Origin: Axinella damicornis
Taxonomy: Eukaryota > Porifera > Demospongiae > Axinellida > Axinellidae
Reading direction: 5' to 3'
Assembly (NCBI GenBank): GCA_963931865.1
Contig: OZ007508.1
Coordinates: forward strand, 16,293,104 to 16,357,103
DNA: 64,000 nt
A program made the translations under genes and the position numbers. The notes beneath the pieces were generated by a model that did not search any database, was not told the origin of the DNA, and worked only from the letters and a program-made list of their open reading frames with translations. Numbering within the stretch: the stretch's first letter is position 1; every line of letters begins with the position of its first letter. Positions 1 through 10,806 of the stretch are shown here, piece by piece.

Positions 1-30
1 ACTTTAGCATGCTGATCTATACCCACATAC

Positions 31-196
31 CTACAAATGGTGGTCATGTTGGACCTGCTAATGTCTGCATTGTCATTGGAATCAGTTTCCAAAGCATCCC
101 CTGATGTGTTGAAGAGTAGAGTCAGTGGGAAGGTAGTACCAACGGTGACGTAGCCTACACCCCCGGGATACAGAACCCCTAAGAAGTAGTCCAAGC

Positions 197-288
<92 letters not shown>

Positions 289-3200
289 TGTATGTTAGCG
301 TGGGTGGATTTGTTCATGTGTAACAGTTCAGATATGTCTCATTCCCAGTCCCGACGAGGGGAGTATCAGTTTCAACCCCAGGGAATATTACATTCCACTA
401 TACTATCAGGGACAAGGCAACCTTCTGTCATCGCCTGCTACAGGGAAGCTACAAAGACCAGATAAGCTCAATGAGAGGCCGTGACTCAGAGAAGAATCAC
501 TTATTCATGCACTCTGTTAGAGGTTTGAACACTGCAGCCAAGTATATCTAACTTGTATGTTTAAGTTGTTATGCAATGTAATCTTCCACACTTGCTTTTT
601 CCAAGCACTGCAAGTAATGAAATTTAGGAGCCTGGACTGGAGTGGAATGATACATAACTATGTGTAGCCTCATTCCCAGGCCTTCTACACCTCCAGTTTT
701 TGATCGCTTGCAGTACGCAAATACGGAGGGGGAAGAAGGCCTGGGGGATCTTCTCACGTGATATGCGGCATAGCTGACGTCATGGATTTTAGATGCAATG
801 GCTTATTTACATTCCCATCCACAGCTACAGAGAAGCTAGAAAACTCCCCAGGCCTTCCCCCTCCGTTTTTTCATACTGCAAGCGATCAAAAACTGGAGGT
901 GTAGAAGGCCTGGGAAGGAGGCTAACTATATGAGTGTGTGCTCTGTCTGTGTGTATGTGCGGTGCATGTGTGTGTTGATGTGGTGTTGTGTGTATGTGTA
1001 TGAGTAACTGTGAATATGAGTGAGTGGATTATGTAACTCAGTGGCTTCATACATGGTAGCAGTTGTCGGATCTATTGCTGTAGTACACAGGGTGAGAGTA
1101 GGTGTTCCGCAACTGCACGAGTGCCTGGTCAATACCAAGTTCCGGTGGGAGGCTAGAGTGAGGGGATATATAATGCAGCTAGTGAACCGAACAAAATGGA
1201 CTGTTCTGCTGGAGATTAGTGTACTGTGAGCCCACTCAGGAGCTATAGTATAATACTATAGTCTCACGATTGATCGCCCACTAGCAAAAGAACACCCACC
1301 CCCACTTTACACTCAGTTTCCTGCATAGGGTCAAAGTTTACTTGAATGAGCACCTGTCAGAGTATGTTTTGGTTCGAATGTACTGAAACGGTGGATACTT
1401 TCGCCTCTCGTTTCGCTTACAATTAATGATTGACCAAATCTTCAGCTTTGGGGCAGTAGAAAGAGTCATTGCCAGGCATACTGAAGGCTGACTATTTGGT
1501 ATTGAGAAAATCTGACCATGCACAGCTAATGTACTACTCAGGCATCTTTCAATTACTTATGAAGCACCCCTGTTGGGTGGAGAGTTGTGGATGCTAATTC
1601 ATACACGAGCACAAACCAGGGTGCTCTTTCATAGACGAATGCCGTGAAACACTCAAAAGAGAACCGACCCCTGTTTGGTGAGCATGTGCACTGGCATTGC
1701 AGAGGGTGCTATATTGGTAACACTACAGTATTTGGCGTCACTATACCAGGAGCGCATAATGAGTATACCGTAGTGCACGTATCAAGCGCCCACCCCCCTC
1801 TTCACGCGAAAGTTACTGCACAGGGTCCAAAAGCAGTGCAGTAAGGGCCCACCCATCACAAAAGTTTTGAGCAGCATTTCTTAACCTCTGGGCGCGGTTG
1901 TGCATTCAAAACGTTTTACAGTGAACTACGGCGTGCTTAAAGACGCATGATCAATTTCTTAGCGTGAAAAATGAAATTATATATTCATTGATATTCACAG
2001 CTTACTGCAGCGCTTATTGTTTATACAGTGCTGAATGGGTGGGCGGATACTACATGCCTAAGTAGTCTGAGTACGCATCTAGCGCCCACCCCCCTGACCG
2101 ATACTGTATGGATACTGTATGGATACTGTACAGATTAGCCTCGTTCCCAGGCTCCTCCCCAGTTTTGGTATAATATATGCGACGAAAAGCTGGGGAGGAG
2201 CCTGGGAACAAGGCTAGTATATATGTATAGTAACTTAAAACTCAGCAGTCATGATCAGTGAGAGCGCAATAAATATTTGTCTGCAGCTACCATGATCTTG
2301 GACCTTGCGTAGATGTGACGCTTTACAGACAAAGAGACAAGTGACTCATTATCAAGCTAGAGACGTTCACCTTTCACAGGTTTAAGTTGGGCATCAAGTA
2401 CGGTAAAAAAAACGTAGTACAAGGGTGATCAACAGAAATGGTGGCTTACAACTTTTGGCTTGTGCTGTTGATCCACAGTTGAGGTCCTGCACTGGCTGTA
2501 CAGTTGCCATAAATGGACAGGCTGTATTCTGTATTATTTGGAGCAGAGCTGTCCAGGAAGACGAGCTCTATGAGTGTGAAAGCATGTGTGTGGATGTGCA
2601 TGTTGTATATATGTGTAGACATGTGTACATATGTGGGGACTGGCTTGAAGGTAAAATATTTTCAGACACAATTAAAATTGCGGGACAGTTTGTATATGCA
2701 CCTGGCAGGTGGTGAGTTGTTGAATTATGGAATGCCGTCAGGTTAGCATCAACCTTCAAGTAGCTTCCTACAGAAAGCAAAGAAAGCAAGTATCACTCAC
2801 AGTCGGCAACATGCTGCCATTGCGTAACAGTCGTACCCGGGCCATTCTCCTCGGTCAGATTAACAGACTGAAACGCAGAGAAAAGCCCACCAGTCTGTAC
2901 TGTGAAACGGAGCCGGTGATATGGGTCTCCTGAGCTCTGCAGCGTCACGTCAATCTCCTGTGCGGGGCTGACATAGTTGGCCACTCGTACCTTTGCAAGA
3001 TTGGCAGCTGCACCCACACATCCTGTTATATAAACCAACACAACATAGGAGTGACTGTGAGGTTGCACATTGTGATGTCACACATCAGAACATGCATTAG
3101 CTAAATCTGTGTGTGAGTAACGGAATTCAGGAGTCAGATGTTTGCGGGCTAGTGACGAACACGAGCATACTTTCTTGACATCGATCTTGCATTGATGTCG

Positions 3201-4487
3201 GAACCAATGCATCATGGGGTCTATTGGGAAGCTCCACCCAATAAATCCCACGATGCCCGTTTTTTGAAGCTTCCATGTAAACATACATGTTTTGGTGCCT
3301 GCTTATCATCCCCCTTCACAATCCCATCCAGCTTCAAAGAGATTCCATCTGCTAGCCATTATCCTGTTCGGAACTGAATAACAATTATAGCTAGCAGGCA
3401 GATGATGTTTCACGCTTGATGGATTGCAAGGAGGGATGATATGGATTCAATTAAGCCTGAAAGAGCATCTATTATCAAGATCTAGCCAAATAGACGCTCT
3501 GTGAGTACACACTCCTGTTACAAGAAAGATAACTAGAATGGAGTTGTATGTTCCTTTGGCACTTGGTGCACTTTGGAACAAACACAATTAGGAGATGAGC
3601 TCAGATTTGGTACAAAACAAGTGGAAAGTGACTAGCAACAGACTTTTTGGCGGCACTCCTGTTTTGCTTTGTGTAGCTGGGCACCCACTAATTTTGATGT
3701 GCCTTGATGTTTGGTTACATTGCAAAGGAACCACAGCAGCTAGAGCCATGAAATTGGCAATGTAGCTGGTAGTCTGGTTCCCAGACCCAACCCGTGAGTA
3801 AGGGTCTGGGGACCAGACTACGTAGCTGGAGGAACAAGGGGGTGACACTCCCATAGACGCCGCAGTCAAAGCTGCGACTGGGCTTATCGGCGAATCTTGA
3901 CCCCATATACTAAGGAAGGGGTGGAGTCGCTACGCATTCTTCCGTATACTATCGGCGGTCAAGCAGTCAATGGCTGAAATACATCGCAGTCAGACGGTCA
4001 AGAGTATTTTTGAGATGCGGTCAAGTGGTCAAGCAGCAAAAATGACGGTCAAGATTTCTTGACCCCGGTTGCATGCAGCTCTGACTATGGCGCTAAATTA
4101 ATTATGAGAGTGTCACCCCCTTGAGGAAACACTGCATTATCTAGCATCCATATGCTATACACTATTTTATATGGGTTAGGGTGTGGTTAGGGTCTGTATA
4201 ATTACTGTATAGCATACGGATGCTAACGTACTGTCGCTAACGCTACGTCAAACTTCGCACTGTAGGACTTGCAACATTCAAGCAAAAGCAGTCAAATGTA
4301 ACAGTACAAAGAAACCGCGGCTAACCACTCTCCTTGTAAAAAGTGTTTTGCTGTTGCAAGATCTATATAATCGCGGTAGCCTGACTGACAATCAGAACTG
4401 AAAAGCATGCATAGCAGGTGTTCATTGCTTACCTCCAATGAGGAGTTGCAAGGAGAAGATGAAAGTACAACTGCTTGGGGCAACCAT
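31..4487 (-). CDS. Secreted or membrane protein of unknown family, N-terminal three exons (partial)
   Basis: Three exons join in phase on the minus strand: 4433-4487 (start codon at 4487-4485), 2801-3022 and 31-178. The donors read GTAAGC, GTGAGT and GTATGT, and each acceptor ends in AG after a pyrimidine-rich run. Exon 1 encodes a short signal-peptide-like start (MVAPSSCTFIFSLQLLIGG), so the product should enter the secretory pathway. Exons 2 and 3 give about 120 residues of beta-rich, extracellular-looking sequence, with possible N-glycosylation sites (NLT, NTS, NMT) and a glycine-rich YPGGVGYVTVG stretch. The gene continues past the left edge. I do not recognise the family. An overlapping ATG at 4570 in another frame was not used, because only the frame starting at 4487 matches the phase of exon 2. 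Confidence is high that this is coding and low on function. Confidence 0.6.
200..283. repeat. (TG)n microsatellite
   Basis: Nearly pure TG dinucleotide run inside the second intron of the minus-strand gene that ends at the left edge. Confidence 0.95.
665..924. mobile_element. Foldback MITE, TAGCCTCG family, 260 bp
   Basis: The ends are inverted copies (TAGCCTCATTCCCAGGCC on the left, its complement on the right with one change), and the arms extend about 55 bp. The flanks ACTATGTG and ACTATATG form a near-perfect target duplication. The element lies in an intron of the minus-strand gene. Confidence 0.75.
1210..2130. other. Non-coding stretch with degenerate repeats
   Basis: No credible exon was seen. 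Two blocks around 1265-1345 and 1780-1850 share a motif of the type CGCCCACCCCC, and another lies near 2080-2096. This suggests fragments of an older dispersed element. The stretch belongs to an intron of the minus-strand gene. Confidence 0.35.
2136..2216. mobile_element. Foldback MITE, TAGCCTCG family, 81 bp
   Basis: The left end TAGCCTCGTTCCCAGGCTCC matches the complement of the right end (GGAGCCTGGGAACAAGGCTA) with one mismatch, and the inner arms match around CTCCCCAG. No convincing target duplication remains. Confidence 0.7.
3299..3485. repeat. Dispersed repeat, copy 1
   Basis: It shares long diverged stretches with 6790-6960, including the blocks CACAATCCCATC, GATGATGTTTCA, GCTTGATGGA and GGGATGATATGGA in the same order. 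Both copies lie outside coding exons. This is an old dispersed repeat of unknown class. Confidence 0.6.
3770..3820. mobile_element. Foldback MITE, TAGTCTGG variant, 51 bp
   Basis: The short palindrome begins TAGTCTGGTTCCCAGACCC and ends in its near complement. It is flanked by TGTAGCTGG and CGTAGCTGG, a 9-bp target duplication with one mismatch. Confidence 0.75.
3862..4084. mobile_element. Non-autonomous element with GGTCAAG internal repeats
   Basis: The ends contain AAGCTGCGACTGG and a complementary block near CCGGTTGCATGCAGCT. The interior carries repeated GGTCAAGCAGTCAA-like motifs. It resembles 19156-19360 in size and layout, where the motif is GGTCAC/CAGTCAC. Class unknown. Confidence 0.5.
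4134..4222. repeat. Short inverted repeat
   Basis: TAGCATCCATATGCTATAC near 4142 pairs with GTATAGCATACGGATGCTA near 4205, with about 45 bases between. It could be a degenerate MITE. Confidence 0.5.
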
Positions 4488-4574
4488 TTTTCACAAAACT
4501 TGCATGTCCCGATTCTGAAGTGTTTCAGTTCAGAGTCGTAACAAAAATAGGTAAACTGGGAAGCTGACATAATT

Positions 4575-4770
4575 TTTGTTTGCCGACGTGCAACATTTAT
4601 TTGTCGACGTCGTGCCTTATTTATATTTGCCGACGTAGAAATCTTCGACGTATAAATCTTATTTGCCGACGTAGAAATCTTATTTCCCGACGTAGAAATC
4701 TTATTTCCCGACGTACTTATTTGCCGACGTGGAACGTTTATTTTCCGACGTTGACTTCTTATTTGCCGAC
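4575..4770. repeat. Minisatellite with unit near CTTATTTGCCGACGTAGAAAT
   Basis: About nine diverged units of roughly 20 bp each carry the CCGACGT core. The array is followed directly by the right half of a TAGCCTCG-family element (GACTGGGAACGAGGCTA near 4810-4826). Confidence 0.75.
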
Positions 4771-5220
4771 GTGCAGTGATTGCAGCAAGCGACGAAAAGC
4801 TGGGCGTGGGACTGGGAACGAGGCTAAGTCAGACTGTGGTATGGTACCTGAATAGTACAAGGGGGCTCGGGCGTTACCCAATGACAGCACCAGGCCTTCA
4901 GATAAAAAGCTGCATCAAATCGCAAAAGTTACTTGAAGACGTCTAGGTCTACGAGTGTGTTGTATAACTGCTGACCTCTACTTCAGCTCGAGTGCTAAGC
5001 TACCCGACTGTTCCAGTAACATCAGTATCGAATTCGAAACAAATGTAAGCAACTGAATTGGAAAAGGCAACATGCCTTCTGTCCCTCCCTCACTCTTCCC
5101 TTCTTTTTTTGGTATCTAATTTTATCGTTATATATTACGAATAGTTCTTGGTGAGCACTGCTGTTCTGTACTCATATGCTCATAAGCCCTCATGAGCTGG
5201 TTGCATTGCAGGTGACATTA

Positions 5221-5222
5221 AA

Positions 5223-5257
<35 letters not shown>
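5221..5257. repeat. (GATT)n microsatellite
   Basis: About eight tandem GATT units in an intergenic stretch. No gene is seen between 4571 and 7334. Confidence 0.9.
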
Positions 5258-5800
5258 TTCCGGTTAAACTTTCGGATTTTCACCAACCAGGGTACACCAA
5301 CGCAATGCCATGAGACTACCATCCATAGGCTTTACTACAATGCAAACTGCATTTTCGTATACTTAGTAGTTTTGGTGCTGTTTCGAATATTTTGCCAGGG
5401 CTCCGAAACTTAGTTAGTCGGCACTTGGCCTCTACCTTCAGACACCTACGCATCTGCTACACGAACAGCAGGATGGTCACAGCAACTTGTCTACTCTCGA
5501 GTTTTGTTCGCGGGCAGACTGACCTGAAAAACGTCTTTTTCGGACATTCAATATTAGAAATATCGTGTGATCGTGCAATGACCTGTCTTGGTTTACGTAA
5601 CTAACCAGCTCTAGGTTAGCTGTGGAAAAATATTTCATGCATTTAATATTTGCGGTCTTAGGCCTACTTTCCCATGAATACCGAAATAAATTAATATCCC
5701 CAACGCGAAATTAACTGCAACTAAGGTACTTCCTGCCGGACCAATATCCATGTATCCACATCGAAACTATAGTTGTTGCTGAGGACTGCATAATGTCAAA

Positions 5801-5897
5801 CAAGAGCGCATAAGTAAGTCGCGCAGAATAAGAGCGTGTAACTTCCGGAAATTCAAACCGGGCAAAACAGTCCGTGCGACCTACTTATGCGCTCTTG
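5801..5897. mobile_element. MITE, CAAGAG family, 97 bp
   Basis: The ends are inverted copies (CAAGAGCGCATAAGTAAGTC and its near complement). Flanks TGTCAAA and TGTCATA form a 7-bp target duplication with one mismatch. Related to 16199-16439 and 17863-18187. Confidence 0.75.
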
Positions 5898-6789
5898 TGT
5901 CATAGCGTTGCATGCCCTCTCACAGTTACTGTACATGTTTGCTGTTCACTGCGCACTGGTTCAATTGAAAAGCAATTCAATTGGATGCTCCTTCTCATTA
6001 TGGGCTCCTGCATGGTATATATACACACTTTGCATCACCAACATGGTAAATGTTGACCATCGGAATTCTTTCAGAGCTTTTTGTACAAGTGGGCACTAGA
6101 TTGTTTGTAGCCCTTAGACAAGCATACAATGACTGCTTGATAATGATAACCATGAGGTTGTGTACTGTTCAGACTCTCCTAAGTACTCTACAATGAGTTC
6201 CACAGTCAGCTTGTCTGCTCTGTGACAGCACCATTGTTCAGTTCTTGTACGTAAGTGTAAATTACTCATCCTGGTGTACACTGCAGAAACAGCAGGGCTG
6301 CTTTCACCCAGGTATATTGCAAGTTCACAATATATACCAAACAATGTGCGTACAGTAGATCAATTATACTGCTTGAACTCAAATAAACAGTTAAGTTATT
6401 TTATAGGACGTATATAGCTGCACCATGCAAAGCAATATAGGAAAGCTGTAGACGTGCAGCTACTTTTATGAGCCATACAAGTGCACCTTCACTGTACGTT
6501 ATCTCAGTTGTGGAAGCCTCAACTGACATAACTGAAACCTGAACAACATTTCTTTTCCCCACGTGCACAGTGGAAACATAACGAATCCCCTACTCTATTT
6601 CCTAGACCTTCCCCTGCACATGCATGCACTAGCTAGCTAGCTCACTGCTCAGTGAAAATGACCCCTCTGGTTTCAGTGAGCTCACACTGCAGACAGGAGA
6701 TGCTTTTACTATTATGTATTCAGGCTACAGGTTATAATAATTAGTGGTATACTACGTATGAAAAGAATTCCGAAACATGCACAATCACC

Positions 6790-6960
6790 AGCATCATCCC
6801 CCTCACAATCCCATCACACTTCAAAGAGTGTCCATTTGCCTGTTCAGAACCGAACAATAGTTAGTAGATGGATGATGTTTCATGCTTGATGGAACTACGA
6901 GGGGGGATGATATGGACTCAATCAAGCTTGAGTGGGCATCCATCTGCAAGCTTATTATTC
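6790..6960. repeat. Dispersed repeat, copy 2
   Basis: Second diverged copy of the repeat at 3299-3485, in the same orientation, upstream of the DM9 gene. Confidence 0.6.
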
Positions 6961-7334
6961 CTAGCAGGTGGATGCTCTTTTGAAGCTTGAAGAGGCGATG
7001 ATGGACAGCAGTGCATGCAGCATTAAACTGTTGCTTTGTGATTCGCTTCTTGAAGGTGTCACCTTTGACGACTGCGGTCACCATGTGTAGGGGGAAGTCA
7101 CCACAATGCTAATTCACTTGTAGTACAGTGCACAAAGTGCATTAGTCCTAGATAGACCAGGCTATGCTGGCTTGGTCAGTAGTTACTGGAGCCACTATAC
7201 TACCAACTATGCATTCAGCCTCCAGATTTAAAGGTCTAGCAGATCCCATGGGAAAGCAAAGGATACTATTTTTAGTGATGTGACTTACTGTGACCCAAAA
7301 TTTATTGAACATTTTATAGCATTCCTGCAAGAAA

Positions 7335-8216
7335 ATGTCGGGTTGGATTCTGAGGAAGAACCTTGGCTACCCACCGAACGATGCTATAGCACTTGGCAAT
7401 CAGACTGATGGGGCTGGTGTGCTTTATTTAGCTGTGGCCAACACAGAATGGGGAACGATTCCTGGGAAAGCCAAAGATAAAACCTGTTGGTATTCGTACG
7501 GCGGCAATGAAATATTTACCGAAGACTTCTCTTGGGTGTGTGCAAAGATAGGCACAGTTAATCTTGTGATGAGCACTACCTCTTCAGCTCCACCCCAAAA
7601 CGCCCTGAGTGTTGGCCATCAAACCGATGGAATTGGAGACCTCTATGCTGCACTAGCCATTGGCGATCACGGAACAATACCAGGGAAAGCAAAGGATGGA
7701 AACTGTTGGTATCCTTACGGCGGGAAGGAGATTGAGACCCGTCAATTTTTCTGGGTCACAGCGACCTCAGACAGCAGTGCAAAGGTCACCTTCAGCCCAA
7801 ATCGCGGCTCACCACCTGGTGATGCCATGAAACTAGGCTATCAGTATGATGGTGCAGGACACCTGTTCCTAGGTGTGGCCAACACCAAGTGGGGAACTAT
7901 TCCTGGCAAGGCTAAGGATGGGACCTGCTGGTATCCCTATGGAGGGGAGGAGCATGAGACGAGTGACTTCTCGTGGCCCACTTCGCCCTCTGATACATAC
8001 TTCCTGTATGCTAACGATGGATACGGTCCTCCAGTCTACGGTCTTGTAGCGGGCAAACAGGCAGATGCAGCTGGAGAGGTGTATGCTGCAGTGGCTATCA
8101 CTGACGAAGGGCAAATCCCTGGTAAGGCCAAAGACAACACGTGCTGGTACTCGTACGGCGGAAAAGAGTATTACACCAGCAAATTCTACTGGGTTGTGGT
8201 GTATTTCCGAGAATGA
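7335..8216 (+). CDS. DM9 domain-containing protein (four DM9 repeats), putative lectin-like
   Basis: This is a single-exon gene of 293 residues made almost wholly of four DM9 repeats. Each repeat carries the block IPGKAKD, then CWY and YGG about three to seven residues on; IPGKAKD is at residues 42, 114, 189 and 261. Repeats start with Pro-x-x-Ala-x-x-x-Gly and an xDGxGxLY-like strand and end in a Phe-x-Trp motif. DM9 proteins of invertebrates include mannose-binding pattern-recognition proteins and the N-terminal part of natterins. There is no signal peptide and no membrane segment, so the product is probably cytosolic or released unconventionally. A start at 7335 leaves almost no sequence before repeat 1. 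The gene has no introns, unlike most of its neighbours. Family assignment is firm; a sugar-binding or immune role is inferred. Confidence 0.9.
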   Translation: MSGWILRKNLGYPPNDAIALGNQTDGAGVLYLAVANTEWGTIPGKAKDKTCWYSYGGNEIFTEDFSWVCAKIGTVNLVMSTTSSAPPQNALSVGHQTDGIGDLYAALAIGDHGTIPGKAKDGNCWYPYGGKEIETRQFFWVTATSDSSAKVTFSPNRGSPPGDAMKLGYQYDGAGHLFLGVANTKWGTIPGKAKDGTCWYPYGGEEHETSDFSWPTSPSDTYFLYANDGYGPPVYGLVAGKQADAAGEVYAAVAITDEGQIPGKAKDNTCWYSYGGKEYYTSKFYWVVVYFRE

Positions 8217-8943
8217 GAAACTTCGATATGTAACGTCAATTGAAATGAACAAACTTAAGAGATTTGTGTATGCCTAAAAGTTTAATGTGCGCTTGGTGCA
8301 TTAGCTATTTAGTTGCTTTCTAGAGGTTTTTTGTAAGTTCAATGCTGCAATGATCACTTTTACCAGTGCATGCTGGCTTCGGAGCTGAAAGAGTTAGTGC
8401 ACGACCAGATCACAGTCCAAGCAACAGAAGGGAGTGCCGTACATGTATATATGCATACATTGCTATCTGGAAGCTGCAAGCAATCAAAGACGTACTGGAT
8501 GAGGTGGCAAAGGCCCTGAGCCTGCACACTCATGGCATATAGCTACTATATAGACAGTGCTTCTGGGTCATGTCTGTACACTGAAAAGTGCATGTCTCAT
8601 GCAGTCTGCACTCTGTAGTCTGGAACAAGAGCACCGGCCTATGGTAGCATAGATAATAGAGCGTAAGTGTGACAGTAATTGCAAACTTGTATGAAACATA
8701 ATTAGCATTTTATTAGGTCAGATGTACTGTGTTAGCCTGTAACATGCTATCATGACTGTCACTGGTGGCTCAGTGGCTATAGCTAATGGTTACGGTCAGA
8801 GATCGATGTGCCAGTCTGCTAGTCGCGCGGGCCGCAGGCCAGCCTCTCCTACGTAGGTGTGGCGAGAGGCTGAGACCACAGGAAATTTAGTAGGCGGGGC
8901 TGGCGCACGATCCCAGTCCTGTTCCGTCTGCTCTGTCAGTGTA
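8217..8943. other. Intergenic, no gene seen
   Basis: No exon with homology or paired splice sites was found between the DM9 stop and the long foldback element at 8944. The region is ordinary mixed-composition DNA. Confidence 0.5.
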
Positions 8944-9544
8944 TAGTCTCGTTCCCAGACCCTCCCGAAACGCGGAAAGAGGGTCTGGTGTTCTGAGCGA
9001 TATTTCTTGGCGCATGGGGCGGGGCTATACGGCGTAAGGAATGTAATTATTGTATTCTGTATGTCCACTCCAATGAAAGCGCACCTATCACTATTCTTAT
9101 AAACGTACTGTAGCAGCGCGTTTGGTCCTTCACGAGGGACACCAAAGGGCTAACAACAACGTACAGTTGCCTTGCGCTGGTAAAGAATTCTATCTGAGGT
9201 TGTCAAAGATGAGTGGAAGGGTCACGAAACAGAGATTTCCCCACACCAGTCAGCAAGACAATCGATTTGGCTTACTGCTTCAGCTCGCTCTTCGATAGGC
9301 CTGTCGTATCCATTTCACTGACATACCGTCCGTACTAGCTACACTGCACTGTTACATGTGTTACACTTACAATACATGTACCGTACCGATGACTTACGCT
9401 GATTGTCAACGTCATTCGCATTCTGCAATCTGATTAGAGCTTTAAAATCCGAGAGCGACCACGCCCCACGAATCAAGAAATGTCGCTCAGCTCAGAACAC
9501 CAGACCCTCTTTCCGCGTTTCGGGAGGGTCTGGGAACGAGACTA
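8944..9544. mobile_element. Long foldback element, TAGTCTCG family, 601 bp
   Basis: The left and right ends are inverted copies over about 57 bp (TAGTCTCGTTCCCAGACCCT at the tip). It is flanked by a perfect 9-bp duplication, GTCAGTGTA, at 8935-8943 and 9545-9553. It is the longest member of the family in the window. No transposase reading frame was recognised inside. Confidence 0.85.
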
Positions 9545-9620
9545 GTCAGTGTAGTGAGTACAATTCAAATTAAGCCGAGCCCACGGACTCGAAGAGACCA
9601 GGTACGTATCTAGAGTATCC

Positions 9621-9677
9621 TAGCCTCTTTCCAGGACCCTCCCCAACCTTTTGTCGGGAGGAGCCTGGGAATGAAGC
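9621..9677. mobile_element. Degenerate TAGCCTCG-family remnant
   Basis: It begins TAGCCTCTTTCCAGG and ends in a diverged complement (CCTGGGAATGAAGCT). No target duplication is visible. Confidence 0.5.
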
Positions 9678-10345
9678 TGCGTGTCTGCATTCAATGGACT
9701 GGGACACCGGACACTGTCTATGCTCACATTCATGTTCAAGACCAAAGAGCTATCTTACTAGTAGTGTGGGGCCCTTTTGTGGGGAGGGAGCAATGTATTG
9801 GGGGCCCCAATTTTCACTTGATTAAATTACAAACCTGAATTCCAAGTGAGCGGTATCTTTTGTAGTATGAGCATGTACACAATCCTACGGTAGACCCCCC
9901 CCCCCCCCCCCCAAGGGTGTGGTCTACTTGTGGACTCTTGTTTGTAGTCTTAAAATGACTTAAGAGTTCGCCTGATGCTAACCATGCTCTTAGCGTTTTA
10001 GATGTTGGCAGTAAAACTAAGCTTTGATCAGTGTCTTATCGATCTAGTCTTTATGGATTTCTCTGTTGTTTCTGTTGCATATATCCTGCAAGGTCAAGCT
10101 CCTGTAACTCTGTTCACTCTCACTGTGTACTTACCTGTTCTGGTATAGTCTTAAACTAATATTGAGTTGCTACTGGCCGTTCCTATTGTATTTACATTGC
10201 TCTGAAATGGCAAACTAAAAATAGTTAACATGGGAGTCATCAGTCAGTGGTGGCTACTTGTTGAATCAACTTCCTGTTTAGCAGCAAACAGGCCAAAAAC
10301 AGCGAAGACTAGTGAGGATAATGTAGCTTTGTAGGTCGCAGCTAG

Positions 10346-10583
10346 TAATCTCGCGGGTCCAGACCCACACGGAAGGGAGGGTGTGGACCAGTTGCAATTA
10401 CCAGTTTGTTTTTGACACTCCAAAAGGTGTTAGGTATGCAATCAAGGATACTGTACTGCTTCCTGGGTTCAAGCAAATGAGTTCACACCTTGTACTACAC
10501 GAGTATCATCAAAAGAACAAGAGTGTCATTGCAACTGGTCCAGACCCTCCCTTCTGTGTGGGTATGGCTCCACACGAGACTTA
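10346..10583. mobile_element. Foldback MITE, TAGTCTCG family, 238 bp
   Basis: The ends TAATCTCGCGGGTCCAGACC and the complementary ..ACACGAGACTTA pair over about 45 bp. Flanks CGCAGCTAG and CACAGCTAG form a 9-bp duplication with one mismatch. It lies just upstream of the SVOP-type gene. Confidence 0.75.
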
Positions 10584-10806
10584 CACAGCTAGTGGGTGAC
10601 TTAACTGCTAGAATGTATGGATTTTGTGCCCTGTGTACATGTGCAGGAATTGCCATCCCATCCTTGTTAGGGGCAGAACTATGATTTGATCACTGGAATA
10701 GAGGGAGGGGTGTGGCTACCAACTATGCTTCTGTTTGTGGAAGAGCTCTACCTGTCACCCAAACTATGACACCATGTTTCTCCTTTTGCAGACTTGCAAA
10801 CGTGTC

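Noticed and set aside
202..465. Cys-Val repeat reading frame
   Set aside because: It is the (TG)n microsatellite. The minus-strand exon at 31-178 explains the nearby coding signal.
4433..4570. Longer N-terminal frame starting at 4570 on the minus strand
   Set aside because: It ends in phase 0, which does not fit the next exon; the internal ATG at 4487 does.
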